NCBI GenBank assembly: GCA_021797825.1
Contig: JAJZZA010000002.1
Span: 42,027-106,026 of the forward strand
DNA from: Bacillota bacterium
Lineage (GTDB): Bacteria; Bacillota; Sulfobacillia; Sulfobacillales; Sulfobacillaceae
Direction: 5' to 3'
Length of the DNA: 64,000 bases
Shown: piece by piece, positions 33,452 through 42,469 of the stretch
Layout of the letters: each line of letters begins with the position of its first letter
Position numbering within the stretch: the first letter of the stretch is position 1
The notes under the pieces: model-generated
Seen by the model: only the letters and a program-made list of their open reading frames with translations
Told to the model about the DNA's origin: nothing
Database searches by the model: none
Program-made: the position numbers and the translations under genes

Positions 33452-35473
33452 TTGGCGCGGGATATCCCATTGGGCAACGGCAACATGCTGGTGACGTTTG
33501 ACACGTCGTATTTGCTACGCGACTGTTATTTTCCGATGGTCGGCCACGAAAATCATACCGCTGGACACCTTTTCCGCGCGGGAATCTATCTCGACGGGGA
33601 ATTTTCATGGATCCACGACGGCAGCTGGTCGCTTCGCATGGGTTACGAGGATGACACGCTGGCGACGGCGGTAACCCTTAGCCACCAGGCCTGGAGACTC
33701 ACCATCGAAGCCAGCGATGTGGTGGATGTCGAGGAAAACATCATGCTCCGCCATTTCCGTTTTCGCAACGCCACCGAACGGTCGCGAGATCTCCGCATGT
33801 TTCTTACGCACGATTTTCATATCTATGGTGTCGATGTCGGCGATACCGCTTTTTATGATCCCATGACCCGAGCTATTGTTCATTACAAAGGACAGCGGTA
33901 TTTTCTGGTCAACGGCCAGCACGGCGAACAGGTAGGAGCGCATCAATGGGCTACCGGTCGCAAGGAAACGGCCGGCATGGAAGGAACCTGGCGGGACGCC
34001 GAGGATGGCGTATTGGAGGCCCATCCCATTACGCAGGGTTCAGTCGACTCCACAATCGGTTTTCAAGTCGCTTTGCCCCCCGCATCGCAAGAGGAACTGT
34101 ACGTATGGATTTGCGCCGGGACTAGTTTGGAAGATGTTCGCCGCCTCAACGCCCTGGTGGGATACGAATCGGCCCGGGCGCTTATGGACCGGACCCGGTC
34201 ATTTTGGCGTCTTTGGGCGGCAACCGATGAACGGTCGGCTGGTGACACCACGGCTGACCCTTATGATATCCCCTACCGGCGCGGACTGTTAACGCTGCGT
34301 ACCAACATCGATAACCGGGGCGGAATCCTGGCGGCCAACGACTCTGACATCATGCACCACAGCCGGGACACGTATTCGTATGTTTGGCCGCGAGACGGGG
34401 CGTGGGTCGCGCGCGCCTTAGACCAGGCGGGATACCGAGACCTGTCTGCAAGATTCTTCACTTTCTGCGGGGAGATCCTGGAACCCGGGGGATATTTTCT
34501 CCACAAGTACAATCCCGATCGCTCACTGGCTTCGTCATGGCATCCTTGGTGGCTGGACGGCCGTCCCGAACTACCTATCCAGGAAGATGAAACCGGCATC
34601 GTGCTATGGGCCCTGTGGCAGCACTTTGTTCGCTGGCGCGATGTGGAAATGGTACAGCCGATGCTGCGACGGCTGGTATTTGAAGCGGGCCAGTTTATGA
34701 TTGATTATCAGCATCCGGAATTGAAATTGCCCTGGCCGTCCTGGGACTTATGGGAGGAACGCCGAGGCATTCATACGTACACCGTAGCGACCGTGTTCGC
34801 GGGTCTTACCGCGGCTGGACACTTTAGCCGGGCGTTCGGCGAGACCCAACGGGCTCAGGAATTTTACCAAGCCGCACGGCAGTTGCAAGAAGCCGGTTGG
34901 CGATTTCTGGTTGACAAGACCAGCGGCGTCTTCCTGCGGCGGATTACCGTATCGGTGGACGAACCCGGTGAGTTTGAACGCGACCCGGTTCCCGACGCGA
35001 GTCTGTTATTGTTGCCGCAACTGGGATTCGTGCACCCATCGCATCCCGCCATGGTGAAAACCGCACGCTGGGTCAGGGAAAGCCTGTGGGTGCCCACCAA
35101 GGTGGGTGGCCTCGCACGCTATGCCGGCGACTACTATCACAAGATGGACGACAATCCGAACATCCCGGGCAATCCCTGGTTCATTTCTACCTTGTGGTAC
35201 GCGGATTACCTAATGATGACCGCGCAATCCCCGGCCGATTTGGCCGAAGTGGCCACGCTGTTGGACTGGGTCAGCCGGCATGCCCTGGAAAGCGGAGTGC
35301 TGGCGGAACAGTTGGATCCATACACAGGCGCTCCCATGTCGGTCAGTCCCCTGACCTGGAGCCATGCGGCTTTGGTGTTGAGCATCGTTCGCTACCGGGC
35401 CGCGCGCACCCGGATTGAGGGGCGGCAGGCGGAAGAACGTCCGGGATCGATCTTTCGATCGATCGGGTTTTAG
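33452..35473 (+). CDS. Glycoside hydrolase family 15-type protein (glucoamylase/trehalase-like)
   Basis: The product is 673 residues. The N-terminal beta-sandwich starts ARDIPLGNGNMLVTFDTSY and has DCYFPMVGHENHTAGH, the hallmark of bacterial GH15 proteins. The (alpha/alpha)6 barrel contains YSYVWPRDGAWVARALDQAG (general acid region), WWLDGRPELPIQEDETG, WDLWEERRGIHTYT and NPWFISTLWYADY. It releases glucose from alpha-glucans or splits trehalose. TTG 33452 is chosen because GGGAGGA lies 9 nt upstream and homologous proteins start at RDIPLGNG; an upstream frame to 33284 has no ribosome site. No signal peptide, so it acts inside the cell. The gap from the GT4 gene is 224 bp, with only an extended -10-like TGGTACACT at 33271-33279. 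Confidence 0.87.
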   Translation: MARDIPLGNGNMLVTFDTSYLLRDCYFPMVGHENHTAGHLFRAGIYLDGEFSWIHDGSWSLRMGYEDDTLATAVTLSHQAWRLTIEASDVVDVEENIMLRHFRFRNATERSRDLRMFLTHDFHIYGVDVGDTAFYDPMTRAIVHYKGQRYFLVNGQHGEQVGAHQWATGRKETAGMEGTWRDAEDGVLEAHPITQGSVDSTIGFQVALPPASQEELYVWICAGTSLEDVRRLNALVGYESARALMDRTRSFWRLWAATDERSAGDTTADPYDIPYRRGLLTLRTNIDNRGGILAANDSDIMHHSRDTYSYVWPRDGAWVARALDQAGYRDLSARFFTFCGEILEPGGYFLHKYNPDRSLASSWHPWWLDGRPELPIQEDETGIVLWALWQHFVRWRDVEMVQPMLRRLVFEAGQFMIDYQHPELKLPWPSWDLWEERRGIHTYTVATVFAGLTAAGHFSRAFGETQRAQEFYQAARQLQEAGWRFLVDKTSGVFLRRITVSVDEPGEFERDPVPDASLLLLPQLGFVHPSHPAMVKTARWVRESLWVPTKVGGLARYAGDYYHKMDDNPNIPGNPWFISTLWYADYLMMTAQSPADLAEVATLLDWVSRHALESGVLAEQLDPYTGAPMSVSPLTWSHAALVLSIVRYRAARTRIEGRQAEERPGSIFRSIGF

Positions 35474-35474
35474 T

Positions 35475-37442
35475 ATGGCACCGTCACGACACCGCGACCT
35501 TTCCCTGGGAGGCCCCGATCGCATTGCTCTCCCGTCGGCGTTGGACAAAGAATGGCTTTTGACCAACGGGCGCGGCGGTTACGCTATGGGAACCATGGCC
35601 CGAATCTCCACGCGCCGGTATCATGGATTCTTAATCGCTGCCCTGAAGCCCCCGGCCATGCGCCGGGTGATTGTCGGGCCGGTCGCCTTGGAACTGGTCG
35701 TGGACGGACACCACTTTCCTCTCTGGCAGGCGGAGTGGGCATCGGGGTCGCTGTCGCCGGAACCGCGGGCCATACGCATGTTTTCGTTAGTCGATGGCCA
35801 ACCCCAGTTCGTTTGGAGCGTGGGCGCCTGGCAACTACGCGAAACCCTGGCCATGGTCCGCGGCCACAACGGCGTATTAGCCCGCTATGACTGGCAGGGC
35901 CCCGCCTCCGGCGCCGAACTGCATGTGATTCCTTTGCTCAGCGGGCGGGACCATCACGGAATCGGGTATTACCCCCCCCAGGCGGTATCCGCGTCGAGCA
36001 ACCTTCTCGCGGTGCGATGGCCGTACGGAGAATGGGTGCTAACGCTGACCGGCAGCCAGTTTGTCAGCGGCCCCGAGATCTATCGGGGCATGGCCTACCG
36101 CCAAGAGACCGCGCGCGGCCTGTCCGATGTGGAAGATTGGTGGGTGCCCGGCCGGTTTATCCGTCCTCTGCCGGCTGGTGCGGGATCGTGCTGGTTCAGC
36201 GTGAGCGCGGCTGACGATGTGCGGCTGCTGGAGGATCCGGCCGATTGGTGGGATTGGGAACAAACCAGACGGAAAACGCTTATCGGCCGGAGCCAGGCGG
36301 TGCCTTCGGCACTGGCTCTCGCCGCGGACAACTTCGTGGTTGACGGACCGTCCGGCAGCGCGACGATTGTGGCCGGTTATCCCTGGTTTTCCGAATGGGG
36401 CCGGGACAGTCTGATCGCGGCACCGGGACTCTCCCAGGCGCTGGCCGAGCCCGAATTGTTGTATCGGGTGATTACCTATTGGAACGATGCCCGTCAACAA
36501 GGTTTGGTGCCCAACCGGGTGACCGACGACACGGCCGAGGTGGATTTGAACAGCGTGGACGCCTCCCTATGGTGGGGAGTCATTGCCGGCCAACTGGCCA
36601 TAAAGGAGGCCAGCCCGGATTTAGGCCGTTATGTTATCGAGGGGCTTGATCGTACGGTTGAGGCGTTTTTGCGCGGAACATCCGCAATCGGGATTGATCC
36701 ACGGGACGGACTGGTGTGGGCAGGGTCGCCGGGACTCGCTCTAACCTGGATGGATGCGCGTTACGACGGGGTGGTGGTCACCCCTCGCGATGGCAAACCC
36801 ATCGAGATCCAGGCGCTTTGGTACAATGTGTTGCGGTTGCGAGACGCGCTGGCGGCCAATATGCGCCTGCCGCGCCGCTACGAGCGGGCGGCCCGCCAGG
36901 TTCGCCGCAGTGTCACTCTGCAATACCCGATGCCCGGGCTCGGTTTGGCGGATGCCATACGTCCAGACGGCAGTCAAGATCAATCCGTGCGGCCCAATCA
37001 ATTGTACGCTGCCGGGCTGCCGTTTTCCGTGGTCGGGCCGGTCCTTCGCCGCAGCATCCTGACTATGGTAGGCCGCCAGCTTTATACACCGTTGGGTCTG
37101 CGCACGCTGTCCCCGGACCACCCGGGGTTTCGGGCGCGGTACGGCCGTACCGTAGGGGAGCGCGACACCGCCTATCATCAGGGCATGGCTTGGCCGTATT
37201 TGCTGGGCATATATGGCGATGCGCTGCACGCCACGGCGCCGGAAAGCTGGGTCTCCGAACGACCGCGCATCGCTCAGGCGATGGGGGCCCATATGGCGGA
37301 AGCGGGCGTCGGCTCCATCTCGGAAATCGTTGAGCCGTGGGATGGGCGACCGGACGGCTGTCCATTTCAGGCTTGGAGCGTGGCCGAAGTGGTCCGGATA
37401 TTATCTCCCCTTTGGGAAAAGCGGGCGCCGGTGCCGTCATGA
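35475..37442 (+). CDS. Amylo-alpha-1,6-glucosidase-type debranching enzyme (GH133)
   Basis: The product is 656 residues. The N-terminal domain has KEWLLTNGRGGYAMGTMARI and TRRYHGFLIAALKPP, as in bacterial glycogen-debranching proteins. The C-terminal GDE_C catalytic domain has AGYPWFSEWGRDSLIAAPGL, NSVDASLWWGV, GLVWAGSPGLALTWMDAR, PIEIQALWYNVLRLRD and GAHMAEAGVGSISEIVEPWD. It would remove alpha-1,6-linked glucose at glycogen branches. The ATG is 1 bp after the GH15 stop, and the ribosome site is weak, so translation is probably coupled. With GH15 it forms a glucan-degrading pair behind the two synthetic genes. Confidence 0.87.
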   Translation: MAPSRHRDLSLGGPDRIALPSALDKEWLLTNGRGGYAMGTMARISTRRYHGFLIAALKPPAMRRVIVGPVALELVVDGHHFPLWQAEWASGSLSPEPRAIRMFSLVDGQPQFVWSVGAWQLRETLAMVRGHNGVLARYDWQGPASGAELHVIPLLSGRDHHGIGYYPPQAVSASSNLLAVRWPYGEWVLTLTGSQFVSGPEIYRGMAYRQETARGLSDVEDWWVPGRFIRPLPAGAGSCWFSVSAADDVRLLEDPADWWDWEQTRRKTLIGRSQAVPSALALAADNFVVDGPSGSATIVAGYPWFSEWGRDSLIAAPGLSQALAEPELLYRVITYWNDARQQGLVPNRVTDDTAEVDLNSVDASLWWGVIAGQLAIKEASPDLGRYVIEGLDRTVEAFLRGTSAIGIDPRDGLVWAGSPGLALTWMDARYDGVVVTPRDGKPIEIQALWYNVLRLRDALAANMRLPRRYERAARQVRRSVTLQYPMPGLGLADAIRPDGSQDQSVRPNQLYAAGLPFSVVGPVLRRSILTMVGRQLYTPLGLRTLSPDHPGFRARYGRTVGERDTAYHQGMAWPYLLGIYGDALHATAPESWVSERPRIAQAMGAHMAEAGVGSISEIVEPWDGRPDGCPFQAWSVAEVVRILSPLWEKRAPVPS

Positions 37443-37639
37443 CCCCGCCGCCCGCGCGGGGTTCGGGGAAGCGTTGCGGGACGTGCCTCGAGAGCCCCGG
37501 AAAAAGCTGGGGCCCGCCATACCCCACGGCAGTGGGCGGCCTAGCGTTACGGGAGGAGCCGGTCCCGAAGAATTGACCCCATCCGGTATCGATGGCAATA
37601 GGCCTCACGAACCCCCAAAGGCGGACGAGCTCGGGTAAA

Positions 37640-38690
37640 ATTGACTATTCCCAAACACTTTTCCGCCAGGAGCCCCCCGTATTTGTGCCACCAAGCTACG
37701 TAAGAGAGAAGGCCAGGTCCCTCGACGACGCGCTGCAGGGAGGGTCGTCACACCGCCCCAAGCGGCTGGACCACAACGGCTTTGGTCGTGAACCTGGGAG
37801 GGAAAGGCAGCTTCGAGGTGTCATCCAAAAGATGAGCGCCCAGCGAACCTCCGTAAGCGGCGAGAAACTCTTCATTGATGTCAAAATCGCGGGATATACG
37901 GGTTCTCTAGGCCAGCCTGCTGACGGCCTTAGCGGCTTCCGGCGTAAAGGCGGCATGAGCTGGATTCGGGCTTTTACGTGGAACGCGGGAAGCTGGCCGG
38001 TGATGCGCAGTGAAAGCCCTATACGGGTAGCCCACGACGGGGGAAGTAACCATGCAGCGGAGAGGGGTGGCCCATCCCGTACGAGGCCAGACGCGGCTGT
38101 AGTGGCCATGGAGCAGCGGGGAGGGTGGACTGGGCAAGCGTCTAGGGTAACCTTGGGGGAGGATCCCACCCGTCTTGAGATCGCCCGCCGGCGGCCACGC
38201 CACCGAGGAAGGGTTCGTGCGAGCCGTAAAAGTCGAGAGGCGTACGTACCGAATCTGTAAGGGGCTGGAGGTGAAATGCCTCCGGCCTACTCGGCGGCAG
38301 TCCGTGCACAAGCCGGAACGAAATCGAAGTCTTGGGTGAGCGGGAGCACCGCCAAGCGGGGAGGGAGCCCCAATAGCCGCGGGGATGTCGCGTGCGGGGT
38401 TGACCGGCCCACCCTTCGGGGCGGCAGCGCGGTGCGGACTCACCCTCGCCGTGATGTCGGCCCTGACGTGGGCGGCATTCGGCGGTAACCCGCGGTGCAT
38501 CTCCGCAGGATGGTGTGGACTGCATAAACCGCGACAGTAATCCTCACCGCGACGCAATGGCCGGAGCCTCAGCACCGGCGCGTTGGGTGCAATCACGTAG
38601 ATCGCAGGCACGCGACGCCAGCCCTACACCCCCGACCGCACTGCCGTTTTTTGGTGCACCGGAGGATCACACGGTAGCCATGGCCACGAT
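37640..38690 (+). other. Hairpin-dense non-coding block, candidate large structured RNA or ribozyme-like element
   Basis: No frame here has credible protein motifs, yet the sequence is ordered in closely packed stems. At 38262-38286 GGCTGGAGG/CCTCCGGCC forms a 9-bp stem with loop TGAAATG. Smaller examples are CCGC-CCCAA-GCGG, GACCA/TGGTC, CATC-CAAAA-GATG, GACGAC/GTCGTC and CCC-TATAC-GGG. The stretch GAGCCGTAAAAGTCGAGAGG followed by CGTACGTACC (about 38219-38250) recalls group II intron domain V in its first bases, but the 3' strand does not pair as that domain requires and about 400 nt follow it. The block ends just before the rpsB promoter. I cannot name the family. Confidence 0.35.
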
Positions 38691-38727
38691 ATCCCGCACA
38701 GCGAGAAAAGCCCGGTCTGTGCGTCCC

Positions 38728-38756
38728 TTGCCCGGAATTGCGAGCTGTGATATACT
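38728..38756 (+). promoter_or_regulatory. sigma-A promoter of rpsB-tsf
   Basis: TTGCCC (38728-38733), a 17-bp spacer and TATACT (38751-38756), 80 bp before rpsB. Confidence 0.7.
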
Positions 38757-38780
38757 CGCCCATGGATTTTTATTACGCAC

Positions 38781-38812
38781 GCAGTTCCTATCCTGGTGAT
38801 AGTTGGAACTGC
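38781..38812 (+). promoter_or_regulatory. rpsB leader hairpin, possible S2 autoregulatory site
   Basis: GCAGTTCC pairs with GGAACTGC (8 bp), and inside it TATC pairs with GATA around CTGGT, with a 3-nt bulge GTT. It lies in the transcribed leader, 11 bp before the AGGAGGG ribosome site of rpsB. Its position suggests feedback control by ribosomal protein S2, as is known for rpsB leaders in other bacteria; this is inference. Confidence 0.5.
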
Positions 38813-38835
38813 GGAGGCCAACCAGGAGGGTAATT

Positions 38836-39552
38836 ATGTCTGTCATTTCCATGAAGCAGCTATTGGAAGCGGGAGTCCATTTTGGCCACCAAACCCGCCG
38901 TTGGAACCCCAAGATGAAGCCCTTCATTTTTACCGAACGCAATGGGATTTATATCATTGATCTGCAAAAAACCGTTCGCAAAGTAGATGACGCTTACAAC
39001 TTTCTTCGGCAGGTGGCAAGCAACGGGGGACACGTGCTGTTTATCGGCACCAAAAAACAGGCGCAAGAGGCGGTCGCCGAGGAAGCCCACCGGTCCGGTG
39101 ACTACTTCGTCAACCAGCGTTGGCTTGGAGGCATGCTGACCAACTTTGACACCATCAAGCGGCGGGTCAAACGGCTAGCCGACCTGAAAAACCAGCAGCA
39201 GAACGGGGAATGGGACCGGCTTCCGAAAAAGGAAGTCAGCGCCCTCACGCGTCAAAAAGAGAAACTTGAGAAATATTTAGGTGGCATCGAAGGCATGCGG
39301 ACGTTACCGGCGGCAGTGTTCGTGATTGACCCGCGCAAGGAGCACATCGCCGTCACGGAAGCTCGCAAGTTGGGTATTCCCATTGTCGGCATTGTCGACA
39401 CCAATTGCGATCCGGACGAAATTGATTATGTGATTCCCGGAAATGACGATGCCATCCGGGCGGTGCGGCTACTAACCTCACGCATGGCCGATGCGTTGAT
39501 GGAGGGCCGACAAGGCGAGACGCTTCCACCTACGGAGGAAGCGGCGCAATAA
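38836..39552 (+). CDS. rpsB: 30S ribosomal protein S2
   Basis: The 238-residue protein begins [20 protein letters not shown] and continues [20 protein letters not shown], the canonical S2 start. Further S2 segments: [18 protein letters not shown] [54 protein letters not shown] and [18 protein letters not shown]2 joins late to the small subunit at the neck between head and body. ATG 38836 with AGGAGGG 5 nt upstream. It opens the translation supercluster with tsf. Confidence 0.98.
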   Translation: MSVISMKQLLEAGVHFGHQTRRWNPKMKPFIFTERNGIYIIDLQKTVRKVDDAYNFLRQVASNGGHVLFIGTKKQAQEAVAEEAHRSGDYFVNQRWLGGMLTNFDTIKRRVKRLADLKNQQQNGEWDRLPKKEVSALTRQKEKLEKYLGGIEGMRTLPAAVFVIDPRKEHIAVTEARKLGIPIVGIVDTNCDPDEIDYVIPGNDDAIRAVRLLTSRMADALMEGRQGETLPPTEEAAQ

Positions 39553-39569
39553 GTCGTAGCGGGCGCGGA

Positions 39570-39597
39570 CTGAGGCCGGGATTCTTCTCGGCCTCAG
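39570..39597 (+). other. Hairpin between rpsB and tsf
   Basis: CTGAGGCCG and CGGCCTCAG form a perfect 9-bp stem with a 10-nt loop, flanked by GGCG/CGCC. No T run follows. It may reduce read-through or stabilise the rpsB message, giving different levels of S2 and EF-Ts. Confidence 0.5.
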
Positions 39598-39667
39598 CGC
39601 CTGCGCGAATGGGGCCAATGGTTGCGCACCACCCCGATTTTACCGCATCAGAGGAGGCAGGAATCAC

Positions 39668-40279
39668 GTGTTTACTGCGCAAGACGTCAAACGATTGCGG
39701 GAACTTACCGGTGCCGGCATGATGGAGTGCAAACGGGCTTTGGAGAAGGCGGAAGGGAACTTTGAACGGGCGATTGACATCCTTCGCGAGCGGGGTCTGG
39801 CGGCGGCCGCCAAGAAGGCCGGACGATCGACCGCCGAGGGCTTGATCGAGAGCTACATCCATTCCCAAGGCCGGATTGGGGTTTTGCTGGAAATCAACTG
39901 CGAAACCGACTTCGTCGCCAACACGGCGGACTTCCGCGCCCTGGCTCATGACGTTGCCATGCATATCGCGGCAGCCCGTCCCCGCTATGTGACGCGCGAG
40001 CAGGTTCCCGAGGCCGAGATTGAGCACGAACGCGCGATCTTAAAAACCCAGGCGCAAAATGAAGGCAAGCCGACGGCGATCATCGAGAAAATGGTTCAGG
40101 GACGCATCGACAAATATTTCAAAGAGATTTGTCTGTTGGAACAACCCTATGTGAAAGACCCGGACAAAACCATTGACGTGGTAGTCAAAGAACATATTGC
40201 CAAACTTGGCGAACAAATCTCGGTGAAGCGCTTTGCCCGGTTCGAACGGGGCGAAGACGCGGCGCCAACGGGTGCGTAA
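39668..40279 (+). CDS. tsf: Elongation factor Ts (short form)
   Basis: EF-Ts exchanges GDP on EF-Tu. The protein begins [20 protein letters not shown] followed by [20 protein letters not shown] (UBA-like N-terminal domain) and [16 protein letters not shown]. The core has [20 protein letters not shown], the Asp-Phe pair that inserts into EF-Tu. At 203 residues it is a compact form close in size to the Thermus protein and about 90 residues shorter than that of Bacillus, lacking much of the second core subdomain. GTG start at 39668, preceded by GGAGGCAGGA. Confidence 0.97.
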   Translation: MFTAQDVKRLRELTGAGMMECKRALEKAEGNFERAIDILRERGLAAAAKKAGRSTAEGLIESYIHSQGRIGVLLEINCETDFVANTADFRALAHDVAMHIAAARPRYVTREQVPEAEIEHERAILKTQAQNEGKPTAIIEKMVQGRIDKYFKEICLLEQPYVKDPDKTIDVVVKEHIAKLGEQISVKRFARFERGEDAAPTGA

Positions 40280-40301
40280 GGGCACGTTGTGCCCTTTTTT
40301 T
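40280..40301 (+). terminator. Rho-independent terminator after tsf
   Basis: GGGCAC-GTT-GTGCCC followed by seven T, directly after the tsf stop. It separates rpsB-tsf from pyrH onwards, as in many Firmicutes. Confidence 0.88.
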
Positions 40302-40390
40302 GTGGGCATTTACGCACTTAGGACGCAAAAACCGCGCGGTAACGATGGCACTGAGAAAGCCGTACCACTTCAAAGGAGGCGTCGATAGCG

Positions 40391-41137
40391 TTGGCGGAAC
40401 AGTCGAAATACCGGCGTGTGGTTTTGAAATTGTCAGGCGAGGCTTTGGCCGGAGGCGCCGGTTTCGGCATCGATCCCGGGGTTGTGGAAAGCATCGCGCG
40501 GCAAATTAAGGATGTGCAGACGCTCGGAGTGGAAATTGCGGTCGTCGTCGGCGGCGGCAACATTTGGCGTGGACAAGCGGGGTCGTCGCAGGGCATGGAC
40601 CGCGCGACGGCCGATTACATGGGGATGTTGGCGACGGTGATTAACGCCCTTGCGCTGATGGATGCGCTGGAGAAATATGGGGTGGAAGTCCGCGTGCAAA
40701 CCGCTATCGAGATGAAGGAGATCGCGGAGCCCTTCATCCGCCGCCGCGCGATGACGCATTTGGAAAAGGGTCGGGTTGTCATATTTGCCGCCGGCAACGG
40801 CAATCCGTACTTTTCCACTGACACCACCGCCGCCCTGCGTGCCGCAGAAATTGAAGCCGACGTGATGTTGAAGGCAACCAAAGAGGCTGGGGTCTATGAT
40901 GCCGACCCACACCTTCACCCCGATGCGCAAAAACTCGATGAAATTCGCTACATCGATATGCTGAAAGAAAACTTGCGGGTGATGGACGCCACCGCCACCT
41001 CTTTATGCATGGACAATAACATACCCATTGTCGTCTTTGACCTGAACACATATGGTAATATTCGTAAGGTAGTGTTGGGTGAACAGATTGGCACGTTGGT
41101 AAGGGGCGATAGCGGTGTTAAAAGACATCCTCACTAG
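40391..41137 (+). CDS. pyrH: Uridylate kinase
   Basis: This 248-residue bacterial UMP kinase of the amino-acid-kinase fold phosphorylates UMP to UDP. Motifs: [40 protein letters not shown] and [20 protein letters not shown], then [20 protein letters not shown] and [15 protein letters not shown], ending with [19 protein letters not shown]. The start TTG at 40391 is preceded by AAAGGAGG at 11 nt. frr starts within its last 23 bp. Confidence 0.97.
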   Translation: MAEQSKYRRVVLKLSGEALAGGAGFGIDPGVVESIARQIKDVQTLGVEIAVVVGGGNIWRGQAGSSQGMDRATADYMGMLATVINALALMDALEKYGVEVRVQTAIEMKEIAEPFIRRRAMTHLEKGRVVIFAAGNGNPYFSTDTTAALRAAEIEADVMLKATKEAGVYDADPHLHPDAQKLDEIRYIDMLKENLRVMDATATSLCMDNNIPIVVFDLNTYGNIRKVVLGEQIGTLVRGDSGVKRHPH

Positions 41138-41672
41138 CACGGAAACACGCATGGCGCGGGCGGTCGATGCCTTTGAACGGGAGTTGTCTTCCATGCGGGC
41201 GGGACGCGCCCACCCCGGTCTTTTGGAGCGCATCGCGGTCGAATACTATGGCGCCGTCACCCCCCTTCAACACTTGGCCTCCATCAGTGTGCCGGAAGCG
41301 CGCTTGCTGCTGGTGCAGCCTTTTGACAAAGGAATCGTCGGAGCGGTGGAAAAGGCTTTGTTGAAAGCCGATTTGGGTGTTTCGGTGCGGGTTGACGGAT
41401 CGATGCTCAGGGTGTCGGTGCCCGCCTTGACGGAAGAGCGCCGGCGCAGTTTGGTCAAGCAGTTGCGCCGACAGTTGGAAGAGGAGAAGGTGGCGATTCG
41501 CAACATCCGACGGGATGCCGTGGATCAGCTCAAACAGGCCGCTAAAGATCACGCGATTTCGGAGGATGAAGAACGCCGCGGGCAGACTGATGTGCAGAAA
41601 TTGACCGACCAGTATATACGCAAACTTGACGGTGTAGCCGAGGCCCGCGAACGGGATATCATGACCCCCTAA
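41115..41672 (+). CDS. frr: Ribosome recycling factor
   Basis: The 185-residue RRF splits post-termination ribosomes together with EF-G. Recognisable are [20 protein letters not shown] with [20 protein letters not shown], the hinge and domain [22 protein letters not shown] and the long helix [18 protein letters not shown] 41115 lies inside pyrH (23-bp overlap), with AAGGGG 8 nt upstream. The last residues RERDIMTP replace the usual KE-rich end. Confidence 0.96.
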   Translation: MLKDILTSTETRMARAVDAFERELSSMRAGRAHPGLLERIAVEYYGAVTPLQHLASISVPEARLLLVQPFDKGIVGAVEKALLKADLGVSVRVDGSMLRVSVPALTEERRRSLVKQLRRQLEEEKVAIRNIRRDAVDQLKQAAKDHAISEDEERRGQTDVQKLTDQYIRKLDGVAEARERDIMTP

Positions 41673-41775
41673 AGGATACCGCGATTTTGGTGGCTGAGTT
41701 TGCAGGAAGGAGGGCGACCACACGCAGCAAGTACCGGTTCCCCAGGACACAGCGGCCCAGCCCCTACCGCGCCAC

Positions 41776-42453
41776 GTGGCCATCATTATGGATGGCAACG
41801 GACGATGGGCGCGACAACGTGGACTAAGCCGGGCCGAAGGTCACCGGCAAGGTGTCAAAGCGCTCAAACCCGTGGTCAAAGAGGCGTCGCGACTGGGCAT
41901 TCGGGTGTTAACGGTGTTTGCCTTTTCCACGGAAAATTGGCAGCGCCCGCCGGAAGAAGTGGATGCCTTGATGGCGTTGCTGGTTGAATTTCTGCGCTCG
42001 GAAACGTTAGAACTCAAGGCCGAGGGGGTCTTAATCCGCACCATCGGGGCCATTGACGATCTCCCGCCGGTCAGCCTGGCCGCCTTGCACTGGGCCTCTC
42101 AGGAGACGGCCACGCAGAGTCGGATGATCTTGAATCTGGCCCTAAACTATGGCTCGCGCGACGAAATTGTACGGGCGGTGAATCGCTGGATGGCTCAACG
42201 TCATCCCGCGGACGAACCGGAGCTGACCGAGAGCGCCTTGACGGCGCAGCTTGATACGGTGGGTCTGCCGGATCCGGATTTGCTGATCCGGTCCAGCGGG
42301 GAATTGCGGCTGTCAAATTTCATGCTGTGGCAATGCGCCTATGCTGAAATCTATATTACGGAAACGCTGTGGCCCGATTTTGGCCCCGATGAGCTTCGTC
42401 GGGCTCTCGATGATTACCGGCACAGGCAGCGCCGGTTCGGGCGAATCGGCTAA
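41776..42453 (+). CDS. uppS: Undecaprenyl diphosphate synthase (start codon uncertain)
   Basis: UppS extends farnesyl diphosphate with eight cis isoprene units to make the peptidoglycan carrier. The catalytic Asp and substrate loop are in IIMDGNGRWARQRGLSRAEG, followed by LTVFAFSTENWQRPPEEV, LALNYGSRDEIVRAVN and PDPDLLIRSSGELRLSNF. GTG 41776 is the first ordinary start in frame, but it has no ribosome site and removes the 15-20 residues that normally precede HVAIIMDGNG. The strong site GGAAGGAGGG at 41704-41713 instead sits 8 nt before an in-frame ACG at 41722, which would restore a normal N-terminus. No ATG, GTG or TTG occurs between an in-frame stop at 41695 and 41776. Confidence 0.93.
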   Translation: MAIIMDGNGRWARQRGLSRAEGHRQGVKALKPVVKEASRLGIRVLTVFAFSTENWQRPPEEVDALMALLVEFLRSETLELKAEGVLIRTIGAIDDLPPVSLAALHWASQETATQSRMILNLALNYGSRDEIVRAVNRWMAQRHPADEPELTESALTAQLDTVGLPDPDLLIRSSGELRLSNFMLWQCAYAEIYITETLWPDFGPDELRRALDDYRHRQRRFGRIG

Positions 42454-42469
42454 AAAGGGGCTGACCCAG

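Noticed and set aside
37907..38611. Long minus-strand frame inside the structured block upstream of rpsB
   Set aside because: It is Pro/Arg/Ala-rich without a recognisable domain, has no ribosome site, and its composition fits a by-product of GC-rich structured DNA rather than a protein.
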